Part shown: positions 17,908 to 27,584 of the stretch, piece after piece
Numbering within the stretch: the first letter of the stretch is position 1
Layout: every line of letters starts with the position of its first letter
DNA from: Flavobacteriales bacterium
GTDB taxonomy: Bacteria; Bacteroidota; Bacteroidia; Flavobacteriales_F; PHOS-HE28
Direction of reading: 5' to 3'
Assembly (NCBI GenBank): GCA_016705545.1
Contig: JADIYA010000016.1
Coordinates: 1 to 31,327, forward strand
Length of the DNA: 31,327 nt
Translations under genes and position numbers: made by a program
Notes under the pieces: model-generated
What the model was told of the DNA's origin: nothing
Seen by the model: the letters and a program-made list of their open reading frames with translations, nothing else
Database searches by the model: none

Positions 17908-19263
17908 ATGTTCACGGTTCACGGTTCACGGTTCACGGTTCACGGTTCACGGTTCTAGGGTCTTGGCTCGCGGCGCTGCTGGCTTTCGGCGCGCGTGAGG
18001 CAGCAGCGCAAATCACGGTGACGCTGACGCCATCCAGCTACAACGGGTACAACATCACCTGCTTCGGCAAGAAGAACGGCACCATTGATGCGACGGTAAC
18101 TGGCGGCACTCCTCCCTCATTTCCTCTGGTCGAACCAGAGCACCGATGAGGACCTTGCCGACCTAGCCTCCGGCTTCTACCGCTTGGTGGTCACCGACTC
18201 GCTCAATGAGGTTGCCGAAGCAGAGATCACGCTCACCGAGCCAACCGCATTGCGGCTCGCTGCGGCGCCCTTCACCTACCCCAACGGGCTGAACCTGAGT
18301 TGCCACGAATGCTACAACGGAAGCATCGACGTCACGGTGACCGACGGCGTTCCGCCCTACACTTACTCATGGGACGATAATGCGACCACCGCCGACCGCA
18401 GCGGCTTGGGCGCGCTCACCTACACCTTGACGGTGACCGATGCGAACGGATGCCAAGTGAACTCCGAGCGCATCACCCTCACCAGCCTGAGCGCAGCGAC
18501 TGGCGCATGGATGGCTAACACCGGTACCGACCCGGCCCAGCACTACCTCGGTACGCGCGACTCAACGGACTTCGTATTCAAGAGCAATGGGCAGGAACGG
18601 CTGCGGCTGCTAGGCAATGGCGAGCTGAAGCTCACCAGCCCTGTGCTGAATACCGGTGTGGTGTACATCGATGCCAACGGAGTAATGCGCGGCGGCGGCA
18701 CCGGCTTCCCGGATGAGCCGCCCATGCCGGTAGAGCCATGCGGTGAGGAACTGCAAGGCCTGAAGTACTGGAACACGGGCGGGAATTACTTCGTGTACCC
18801 GCAATGCGACCAGGACAATATGCCGGTGCTGGGCACGCATACGCCAACTCCGGTAAGCTTCATTACCAGCGGCGCTGAGCGCATGCGCATCACCCCGGAA
18901 GGCAAGGTGGCCATTGGCACGGCACCGGTCGGCGCAATCGATGGATACCGCCTGTACGTGGAGGATGGCATCGCCACACGCGATGTGCTGGTGAAACATG
19001 GCGCCTGGCCCGATTTCGTCTTCGCATCGGGCTATTCCCTCCTTCCCTTGGATGAACTCCGTGATTTCCTGCAACGGCACAAGCACCTGCCGCATGTGCC
19101 TTCAGCAGCGGAACTTGATGCACAGGGCGGCGTGGCCTTGGCTGAACATGCGAGTGCCCTTACGCGCACCGTAGAAGAGCAGGCGCTCTACATCCTACAG
19201 CTGGAGGAGCGGCTGCAACGTGTGGAGCAGCGAATGGTGCACCTCGAAGCGTCGAAGCCATGA
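17908..19263 (+). CDS. SprB-repeat secreted protein with tail-fibre-like C-terminus
   Basis: A predicted surface or secreted protein. The signal-peptide core GSWLAALLAFGAREAAAQ (17958-18010) is in frame with an ATG at 17856 but not with the ATG at 17908, because of the heptamer copy number. Two SprB-type repeats follow: YNGYNITCFGKKNGTIDATV with GGTPP, and LNLSCHECYNGSIDVTVTDG with PPYTYSWDDNATTADRSGL. SprB repeats occur in gliding adhesins and other T9SS-associated proteins. One indel near 18120 separates them from the clean remainder. The C-terminal half has beta-structured segments (SNGQERLRLLGNGELKL, GAERMRITPEGKVAIGT) and an S74/endosialidase-chaperone-like ending: FASGYSLLPLDELRDFLQRH, KHLPHVPSAAEL and a coiled coil (TVEEQALYILQLEERLQRVE). 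No T9SS sorting tail is seen. The stop overlaps the next start (ATGA). Confidence 0.8.
17911..17955 (+). repeat. Heptanucleotide tandem repeat (TTCACGG)6 plus partial copy
   Basis: Six perfect head-to-tail copies of TTCACGG occupy 17911-17952, followed by TTC, and begin directly after the ATG at 17908. The unit length is not a multiple of three, so each gain or loss of a copy changes the reading frame of the following signal peptide. With six copies the ATG 17908 frame stops at TAG 17956-17958. With seven or four copies it would run into the downstream signal peptide. Confidence 0.85.
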
Positions 19264-22200
19264 GCGCGCGACCCGTCATCGGTGCGCTCGCAGCGCTGCT
19301 GGACATGGTTGCATGCGCGCAAACACCCTATCCGGATCTCGCGATCCAGGATGCCGCGGGGACCAGCGGCACGCACCACTACGCCGTGACGCAGCCGATC
19401 GGCTCACCGGCCAGCGATGCCGTGCCGATCGAGATCGCCGAAACTGCCGATGCGGAATTCGTCTCAGCGGCGCAGGTCAGGCTCACGCCGGGCTTCCATG
19501 CAGGCGCTTTCTCGGGCGGCGGCCAGTTCCGTGCGCGCATCGATCGAGGCTGGGCACGCCCGCCGATGGTGCTGATCGCACCGGACCCTGCCACCAGCCT
19601 GGTGAACGGCGTGATGCACGTGCCCAAATGGGAGAAAGTGGAGATCGGGCTGCGGCTGCCGCAGGATACCAGGATGCGGTGGATCGGTTCTTCGCGAATT
19701 ACTATAGCCTTGGAACGGACACGGTGGCTACCTCATCCAACGTGGACCCGCGCACGACCTGAATCCGTATGCCGACGATTCCTTGCAGTTGCTGATGACC
19801 CTGAATGACCCTGACAACGTGACGAGGCTCAAGTGGGGCTTCTACATGAAGGAGGGCAAGTGGTCGAGCTCCTGGGATAATGCGGTGCTTGTATTGGACC
19901 CGGACAATCCACTTTACCCGTATGCCATTCGCTTCCGGATGGCCCCGGACAAAGTGGGCGCTTGGCAATTCAGCCTAGCGCTGAAAGCACCGGACACGAA
20001 CACTTTGGCGAACATGCAATTGCCGCAGCAGCTCAGCACGGGATACAGTTTCGTTTGCACGCCGCCACTGGAAGACAACAAAGGCCCATTGAGCGTGAAC
20101 CATGCCAATGGCCGCACCCTAAAGACCGCCACCGGCCGGAGCATTTCATGGCCTTGGGCACCAACATTGGCGCAGAGCGCGGCTCGCCCGCCAATCCGCC
20201 CGATTCGAATGCGTTCACCCATCGTTTCGACATCGACCAGATCCGAAGATCTCCATGACCCAACTGCATGAGGTGGGCGGCAATTTCATGCGCATCTGGC
20301 TCAGTGATAAAGTCTTCAGCCCGGAATGGGTGAACTTGGGCGTGTACGATGCCTATCAGGTTCCGAAGATGTGCGCATGGGACGACAACCCCAGCAGCCC
20401 ATGCAATAATGATAGCCAATGGCGCAAACGCAGAGGCAACGCGGACAAACGCAGGCCTACGTGTTCGATGAGGTGCTCGACCACGCAGAGAGGCCAACAT
20501 CTATTTCCAGGTCTGCGTGGATCCGTACCCAGGCATCGTTGCCTATGAAAAGGGGTGGTTGGGGCGCCAACCCGTACGTGCGGAACTTCGTGAAGCCCTA
20601 CCTCTTCGCTCAGGACAATCCGAACAACAACCCCTACAACATGCGCCGGTTCTATTATCAGGACGGCGATACCACGAACACGACTGAAGGCCCCTTCTAC
20701 TTCTGGAAACGGCGCTACAAGTACATACTGAGCCGATGGGGCTATGCGCCTCATCTCGCCATCATCGAGCCGTTCCAGGAGACCATGCAACAACTATCGA
20801 TGAATAATCAGGTGCTATGCACCAATGACACGCTCACCTGCCCCCAAGCGAATGACGATGAATATTGCCGGGATCTGTGTCGGGAGAGTCGCGGCACTTG
20901 GGTAGCCGACCAAGATCTGCCAGATGTTCTCGCGCATTGGACAAAGGATATGATCCGTCATGTGCGCGGAAGCGTTGACCCGCTTGACCCTGCCGATTCC
21001 CCATTGGGCGAAGACAAGAAACTATTCTTACTCAGCCACGGTGGAGGGCCCTGGCTGGAAGACCCTAATGTAGATCAGGCCGAGATCGATCGCTACAATC
21101 GCCCCTACACCATCCCAGAGCTGGACCTGATCGATGAACACCGCTACTATTTCCCGGGGAATTCAACGGATACAATAACCGGCCGGCCGAGTGACGAGAA
21201 CACTCCTGACTGGAGGATGTCAAGCTCTTTTGATGACGTCCAGAGTTATCATGGCCGCTTCCCCTCAGCGACTGCGCCAGATAGCCTGCGGAAACCCATA
21301 AATCTAGGTGAAACCACCTTCTTCACCGGCCATGCTTGGACCAACTATCGGGACATTGAGTATATCTTCCACAACTACGATGTCTCTTTCCACAACGAAT
21401 TATGGTCCGGAGCCTTCTCCGGCCGGTTCGGCGTAGGCACCACGTGGCATTGGCACCGCGTATTCTGGTGGCCGCGGTCTTTCGACCCGCCACCAAGCGA
21501 TTTTTACAACGAGATTTTCTCTCCCAATGGCAACGAAGCGCAGCAGCCCTACGGACCATTCTCACATGCCCTTGGAGATACGGTTCGACTGGCTGTGCCA
21601 GGACACCCGGCAGTCAAGTGGACCAACCGCCGTCTGCATCACCATTTCCAGCCTCTCACCGATTTGCTCAACCATCCGAATTGGCTGGATTATGGGTTCT
21701 TCAATCAGCTATTCACCCCTCACAAGGTCTATGATCCAAGCGACCAGAGCGCTCTGGAGTGCTACTACCTGAAGAATGAGGAAAACAACACAGCCATAGG
21801 CTGGGTACACAACCGCAATGCCTGGGTAATGAACAGCTTCTATTTCAAGAAAGTTATGCAGAACATGCTGGGCTGCACAGCACCTGATCCAGAATATTCG
21901 TCAATCACTCTGCTAGGCTTCGACCCAGCCCTGGAGTATTATGTCACATGGTTCCCTACGCGCCCCAACAGCACGGAGCTGCCGCCTGACTCGGAGGATC
22001 CTATTGCCGATGCGGACAACGATCCTTCAACGATCACCCTCAATCTTACCGGCGAATTCGGCAGTGCTATAGACAACTACTTGGATACGCTCCGCTCAGA
22101 CTTCGCATTCATTATCACCCCCGAACCATTCGTGAAGAGTTTGCGCAGACCCATCGAACACGAGGAAGCACCCATGGTAGATGAATGGGATTTCTCTTTG

Positions 22201-22419
22201 TTTCCTAACCCTACCCGCAGTGTGCTTTTCCTCAGACTTCCTGCGGGTACAACTAAGGAGATAACCCTGCATGACGTCGCAGGGAAGGTGGTCATGCGCC
22301 AAACGAACGTAGGATCATCGTTCCATCAGTTGGCCATCGGACAGCTGGCCATGGGTGCCTATTGGGTGCGCGTCAACGATGGCACGAACTCGAAGATCAA
22401 GAAACTCATCATTTATTGA
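19260..22419 (+). CDS. Clan GH-A glycoside hydrolase-like protein with T9SS sorting tail (frameshifted in N-terminal third)
   Basis: A large secreted protein (about 1,050 residues). ATG 19260 overlaps the previous stop and opens a signal peptide (IGALAALLDMVACAQ). The N-terminal part (WEKVEIGLRLP, LTLNDPDNVTRLKWGFYMKE, FRMAPDKVGAWQFSLALKAP) resembles the DUF5060-like beta domain that precedes some glycosidases. The TIM-barrel-like part follows: GGNFMRIWLSDKVFSPEWVN, AYVFDEVLDHAE, then NPYVRNFV. Candidate catalytic acids are Glu in LAIIEPFQE (codon 20767-20769) and Glu in KPINLGETTF (codon 21310-21312), with DLIDEHRYYF between, the spacing expected for clan GH-A retaining enzymes. The C-terminus FSLFPNPTRSVLFLRLPAGT to GAYWVRVNDGTNSKIKKLII is a T9SS type A domain. 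About six indels lie at 19690-20530; 20550-22419 is clean. The substrate is unknown. Confidence 0.75.
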
Positions 22420-22422
22420 TCC

Positions 22423-24034
22423 ATGAGGATAGCAACGGCATTAGCTCTCGTGTGCGCCTGCACGGTCCACGCGCAGCCAGGCTTCGAGAAGATCTACCAG
22501 TCCGGCGGTGGACCGACTTTCGTCGAGTTGCAGAGCCAGAATCTACTGACGCTTCTGAACATTTCGAGCACCAGTACCGCCTGTGGGTTTTCAGTTATCT
22601 CCCAGGATGGCACCATCATCCATCAGGCAAACCTCAATCCCGATACCACGCTTGGGGTTTGGGCAATGGAGCCGCGCGCGGCCAACGAGTTCTACTTCAC
22701 CTCGGGGTATTACAAGGACACCTGCATCAATCAGTTTGGCAACGTTGCCACCAGAATCCATCCGATGATAGGGAGGATTGATACACTAGGCAACGTGCTC
22801 TCCGCGCATTACTATGTTACCGAGGGTGCGCCTTGCAACAATGGCCTGGGTGCCTTAGGAACCACTAGTGATGGTTCCTCAATTGCCTGGGGTGGCCTTG
22901 GGAGATGTGCTGCACTCAAAGTCAACGCCAGCGGAGTTCCGCAATGGTCGAAGAGAGCTTTGCACAACGGAGGGGTAAGATTCATCAAGGAACTTTCCAA
23001 TGGTGACCTCTTGATGGGCCTGAATATGGATACCGCTGGCGCGGTGGTGGCACGAATGGATGCTCTTGGGAATATCCTATGGTGTAAGTCGTACATCCGG
23101 CCGAAAGGCATGGTGCAATATTGCCACCTTGAGTCTGACGATTCCTTCATCATCACCGGGTTCACCGACAGCATCCAATCCACGAATCCCTTCATCCCAC
23201 TTCCGCCCTCCTTCCAGCCCAAGCTCTTCATGATGAAGCTCGATGGGGTTGGCGAAGTGCAATGGTGCCGGGGCTATTACAGCACCCCGAATCTCTTCAT
23301 GCCGGTGTATTCAGGGACCATCGTGAAGGCAGCCGACGACAACTACGCCGTGCTCGCGACACTCGGCCATGTGGGCTATAGCATCTATCACAGGCCATTC
23401 CTCATGAAGACAGATACCAATGGCGACACGCTATGGACGCGCAAGGTCGGCGCCACCGGCTATAACTATTTTGCCGGGCCATTGTATGCCGCGCCCGATG
23501 GCGGCTTCCTTGTCGGCGGTTTCATTGAGGGCGATCTTCCGGGTTTGAACTCCGGCCTGCCTTTCGTTTACAAATGCGACGCCTCAGGAAATTTCCCCTG
23601 TTCTGGCGGTTCTCATCCTGTGCAGATGGTCCAGCTCTTCCCGGTTGATAGCACATTTACGCTGAGTTGGGTTGATGTAGCCACCACTGCCTACCCCTGC
23701 TTTCACATCGCAAACTAGTCCCGGAACGATAGAGGTTTACGATGCCTGCGAAGTGGCCAATGCCTTCCGCCCCTATCCAGACTACAAGCGCGAGCGCATG
23801 CGTGTGCGCCCCAACCCGAACACCGGCCGCTTCACCGTGCAGTTCACAGACCCGCTGATGGCTGAGAGCTATTACAGCGTGTACGATGCCATGGGCAAAC
23901 TCCTGTACCAGCGCCCGCTGCCCAAGGGCCGCCAGACGGAGGAAGTGGATCTATCGCGCTTCGGAGCTGGCACTTACGTGATCCGCTTCACGGATAAGGA
24001 GGGGAGCTGCCACGAACGGGTGGTAGTGGAGTAG
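22423..24034 (+). CDS. Propeller-like repeat protein with T9SS sorting tail (one frameshift)
   Basis: A secreted protein of about 536 residues starting 3 nt after the glycosidase-like gene. The signal peptide is MRIATALALVCACTVHAQ. The body carries repeated units of the form D-x-x-G-x-x-x-W followed by a G-rich strand: DALGNILWCKSY with DDSFIITGFTDS, LDGVGEVQWCRGYY with DDNYAVLATLGH, and TDTNGDTLWTRKVG with PDGGFLVGGFIEGD. This pattern is common in beta-propeller-like proteins secreted by T9SS. A single indel near 23700 separates it from the C-terminal domain (RPNPNTGRFTVQFTDPLMAE to GTYVIRFTDKEGSCHERVVV), a type A T9SS sorting signal. Cysteines are frequent for a secreted protein. The specific function is unknown. 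Confidence 0.82.
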
Positions 24035-24064
24035 GGAGTTCGCCAGCGTCCGCAGCGCTCCACG

Positions 24065-24891
24065 CTAGACCACGGCGCGCTCGCGCATGCGTTTCTCCAT
24101 GGCCTGCTGCATCTGCATCGCCGCCTTGCGCGCCATGGGAATGGCCTCTTCGCCCGCACCGGCATAGAGCACGCTTCGGCTGCTGTTGATGAGCAGGCCG
24201 CCGTCGCGCGTCATGCCTGCATCGAGCACGGCATTCAGGTCACCGCCTTGCGCGCCCACGCCGGGAACGAGGAAGAAATGATCGGGTGCCAGGGCGCGCG
24301 CTTGTTGCAGCACTTCAGGACGCGTGGCGCCGGTGACGAACATGAGTTCGTCGGGGCTTCCCCATTGCGCGCACTTCGCGATCACCGCTTCGAAGAGCCG
24401 CTGGCCATTCGCATCGGCGATGAACTGGAAATCGTTGGCGCCGGCATTGCTGGTGATGCCGAGCACGATGGCCCATTTGCCTGGGCGGTGCAGGAAGGGC
24501 TCGATGCTATCGCGGCCCATGTAGGGTGGAGCGTGACGGCATCCACCTCGAGCACATCGAAGAACGCCTCGGCGTACTTGCGTGCGGTGTTGCCGATGTC
24601 GCCGCGCTTGGCATCGGCAATGATGAAGCAATCGCCCTTGCTGCGGATATAGCCGATGGTGGCCTCGAGGTCGAGCCAGCCCTGATCGCCGAGCGCCTCA
24701 TAGAAGGCGAGGTTGAGCTTGTAAGCCACGGCGAGGTCGTGTGTGACCTCCACGATGGCCTCGTTGAAGGCGCGTACCGGATGGCTTTCGTGGCGGAAGT
24801 GCTCGGGCACCAGGTGCGCTTCGGTATCGAGGCCCACGCAGAGCAGGCTGCGCTTCCGCTTGATGGTGCTGATGAGCTGCTGGCGCGTCAC
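24065..24891 (-). CDS. pyrF: Orotidine 5'-phosphate decarboxylase, type 2 (one frameshift)
   Basis: This enzyme decarboxylates OMP to UMP, the last step of de novo UMP synthesis. It uses a GTG start at 24891 (MTRQQLISTIKRKRSLLCVG), 28 nt after xth. Active-site elements are VGLDTE near the start, AYKLNLAFYEALG, and DAKRGDIGNTARKYAEA with the catalytic Lys and Asp. It then continues VDAVTLHPYMGRDSIEPFL, GITSNAGANDFQF, FVTGATRPEVLQQ, FFLVPGVGAQGGDLNAVL and LINSSRSVLYAG, ending in TAG at 24065-24067. The longer (about 275 residue) form with these motifs is the type 2 class common in Bacteroidota. One indel near 24530 breaks the frame. Together with cdd it is the second pyrimidine gene in the window, at a separate site. 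Confidence 0.93.
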
Positions 24892-24919
24892 GGCGGCGAA
24901 GATGGCTCCGCGATGGGCT

Positions 24920-25681
24920 TCACCACACGATCCCGACCGGGCAATGATCGCTGCCCATGACCTCGTTGAGGATGAAGGCCTCTTTCACCTTCTTCTCGAA
25001 GCCCTTGCTCACCAGCACGTAATCGATGCGCCAGCCCACGTTCTTGGCGCGTGCGCCGAAGCGCTGGCTCCACCAGCTGTACTTCACCGCGTCCGGGTGG
25101 AAATGCCGGAAGGTGTCCACGAAGCCTGCCGCTTGCAAGGCACCCATGCCGTCGATCTCCTGCTGCGTGTAGCCGCTGGTCTTGTTGTAGTTCTCCTTGG
25201 GCCGCGCGATGTCGATGGGTTGGTGCGCTACGTTCAGGTCGCCGGTGATGATGACCGGCAGTTTGCCCTTGGCCAGGTTGGTGACGTACGCCTTGAACGC
25301 CGCGTCCCACTCCGCGCGATAGCCTAGCCGCTTCATGCCTTCGCCGCTGTTGGGCGTGTACACGTTCACCACCACCACGTCCTTGAACGAGCAGGTTACC
25401 ACGCGGCCTTCATCATCGTGCCCTTTCATTCCGATGCCGAAGTCCACCTTGGCGGGCTTCTCCTTGCTGGCGATGGCCGTGCCACTGTACCCGAGCTTCT
25501 CAGCGCCATAGGCGTTCACGTGATAGCCATCGGCGTCCTTCAGCGCGGTGGCTACTTGTTCCGGCGTGGCCTTGGTCTCCTGAAAACAGACGATGTCTGC
25601 ATCGAGGGTTCGCAGGGTGTCGTGCAGGCCCTTGCCCACGCTGGCACGGATGCCATTCACGTTGAAGGAGATGAGCTTCAT
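24920..25681 (-). CDS. xth: Exodeoxyribonuclease III (AP endonuclease)
   Basis: An intact 253-residue protein from ATG 25681, full length for the family. It cleaves DNA at abasic sites and acts as a 3'-5' exonuclease and 3'-phosphatase in base excision repair. Metal-binding and catalytic residues are in place: Asn7 in FNVNGIR, Glu35 in FQETKA, Tyr108-containing NVYTPNSGEG, Asp148 and Asn150 in TGDLNVAH, and Asp-His at 245-246 in GSDHCPVGIVW. IDYVLVSKGF near residue 220 is also conserved. It is upstream of pyrF on the same strand and divergent from the DUF1800 gene. Its error-free frame shows that not all of the window is equally damaged. Confidence 0.96.
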   Translation of the reverse strand: MKLISFNVNGIRASVGKGLHDTLRTLDADIVCFQETKATPEQVATALKDADGYHVNAYGAEKLGYSGTAIASKEKPAKVDFGIGMKGHDDEGRVVTCSFKDVVVVNVYTPNSGEGMKRLGYRAEWDAAFKAYVTNLAKGKLPVIITGDLNVAHQPIDIARPKENYNKTSGYTQQEIDGMGALQAAGFVDTFRHFHPDAVKYSWWSQRFGARAKNVGWRIDYVLVSKGFEKKVKEAFILNEVMGSDHCPVGIVW

Positions 25682-25857
25682 GGGAAAAGCGGAGAGTTGA
25701 AAACGGAAAGGACCGAGTGGTCGTGGCGGATCTTTTCCGGCGCGAAGGTGGGCACCATCCTTGAATGCGGGGCTTCCGTCGTGGTGATCAAGGCCTTCAC
25801 CATCGCATTGGTGAGAACTGGTCCAAAACTTCTAGGAAAAGGCAGGGGGGCCCGATC

Positions 25858-25865
25858 TAACTTTC
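25858..25865 (+). promoter_or_regulatory. Possible -7 element for the DUF1800/DUF1501 pair
   Basis: TAACTTTC matches TAnnTTTG except for the last base, 38-45 nt before the ATG at 25903, within the 221-nt region between divergent xth and DUF1800. No -33 box is evident, and I see nothing else in that region. Confidence 0.25.
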
Positions 25866-25902
25866 CCCGACTTCGAGCGTCAACGCATCAATCTTTCCCC
25901 GC

Positions 25903-27564
25903 ATGCCACTGACTCCGTACACCGGCCCCTTCGGCCGCCCGCAGTTGCACTTGCTCCGCCGCACGCTTTTCGGTTGCTCCAACGCCGATCTCGCGCACTT
26001 CCAAGGGCAGGGCCTGGAGCCAGGTGGTGGACGCGCTGCTCACCGTGACCAACGACACCACGCCACCCACCAAGGCCTATTGGGCGTTGAATGGCGGGAA
26101 CCCCGATCCCAACGCCCTTGACCCGCAGGTGGCATTCGGCCAGACCTGGGTGGATACCATCCGCTATGGCGCCAATGACACTGAACTCACCGAGTTGACC
26201 GGTGCAAGGCTCGAGAGTTTCCTGTGGTGGCGCACCGGCCTCATGGTGGAGCAACAGCGCAACATCCGGGAGCGCATGACGCTTTTCTGGCACAACCACC
26301 TGCCCACGGAGTTCGGAGCGATCTTCAATCCGCGGCTCACCTATGTGTACGACCAGCTGCTGCGCACGCAATGCCTGGGGAATTTCCGGCAGTTGGTCCA
26401 CGCATCTCGACCGACGGCGCGATGCTGGTGTACCTGAACGGATACCTGAAACACCAGGCTGCGCCGGACGAGAACTATGGCCGCGAGCTGATGGAGCTCT
26501 TCACCTCGGGGAAGGAAGCGGTTAGACCGAAGAGGACGTGCAGGCCGCCGCGCGCGTGCTCACAGGCTGACGGTGCGCGAAACCGATGCCTTGGGCGATC
26601 CCGTCCTCCCTTTCGTGACCTACCGGCCCAGGCAGCAGCCACGGACGACAAGCAGTTCAGCGCTTCTTCAACAACACGCGATCCAGGGGCAGACGGGATC
26701 GAAGCGGCGGTGAAACCGAACTGAACGCCTTGCTGGACATGATCCCTGGCGAACGAGGAAGTGTCCAGGTTCATGTGCCGGAACCTCTACCGCTTCTTCG
26801 TTCACGGCGAGATCGATGCAACGACCGAGACCAACGTGATCGAACCGCTGGCCGAGATCTTCCGCAACAACGCGGCCGCGCCGGATCGATGCGCACGGTG
26901 GTGCGGGCCCTGCTCACCAGCGACCACTTCTTCAGCGTCGATCGTGCGTGCCTGTACGATCATGAGCCCGCGGACCTGGTGGTGGGCAGCGTGCGGAAGA
27001 CTGGAGGTGCCCATGCCCCGCCGACGCAGCTCGAGGCGCAGTACAGCGCGTGGCGCGATGCCTACTACCTGATGGCCTACTGCGGACAGGGCAGCCTGAA
27101 CCCGCCCCCTAACGTAGCGGGCTGGTCAGCCTACTACCAGTACCCGCAGTACGACAACCTCTGGCTGGACACGGCCACATACCCGGCACGCAACTTCACG
27201 CGTGCAGGGGATTCTGTACGTCGGCTTCCAACGCCCAACGACCTGTACCAGCCGCAGAGCCGGAACCTCCAATTCGCGGTGAACTTGCTGGCCTTGGTGG
27301 GGCAGTTCCACGATCCCGACCGACCCGAACACCTGTGGTGGCCGACGCGGCGGAACTGCTCTTTGCCATGCCGGTGTTCGCAGGTGCGAGGCAATTGAAG
27401 ACCAGCTTCCTGCTGCTGGGCCAGTTGAACGACAGCTACTTGAGCGACGCGTACGAGCTGCGCGAGCGACCCCAACACCACCGACATGACCGCGCAGTTG
27501 GGCCGAGCCCTGTTGCAGCTTGTTCCTGGATATGGCCAAGGCCGCAGAGACCCAGATGCACTGA
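25903..27564 (+). CDS. DUF1800 family protein (frameshifted)
   Basis: The family is of unknown function and almost always sits beside a DUF1501 gene, as here. From ATG 25903 the N-terminal motif RPQLHLLRRTLFGCSNADL matches the family's start. Then follow ARLESFLWWRTGLMVEQQRN, IRERMTLFWHNHLPTEFGAI, the hallmark DENYGRELMELFTSGKE, EDVQAAARVLTG (corrected), FFNNTRIQGQTG, EVSRFMCRNLYRFFVHGEID, VRALLTSDHFFS, NPPPNVAGWSAYYQYPQYDN and a C-terminus FLDMAKAAETQMH ending in TGA at 27562-27564. Indels lie near 26020, 26400, 26525, 26570, 26625-26710, 26750, 26890, 27000, 27210, 27325 and 27470-27520. The length (about 553) fits. There is no T9SS tail on this protein. Confidence 0.87.
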
Positions 27565-27584
27565 ACCGCCGCAACACCACCAAC

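Noticed and set aside
24010..24070. A bidirectional terminator between the T9SS gene and pyrF
   Set aside because: Only a 6-bp GTGGAG/CTCCAC stem with a long loop and no T-tract on either side.
25687..25806. A short minus-strand frame of about 40 codons after the xth start region
   Set aside because: No start context, no domain and no conservation evidence; it overlaps the likely promoter region between divergent genes.
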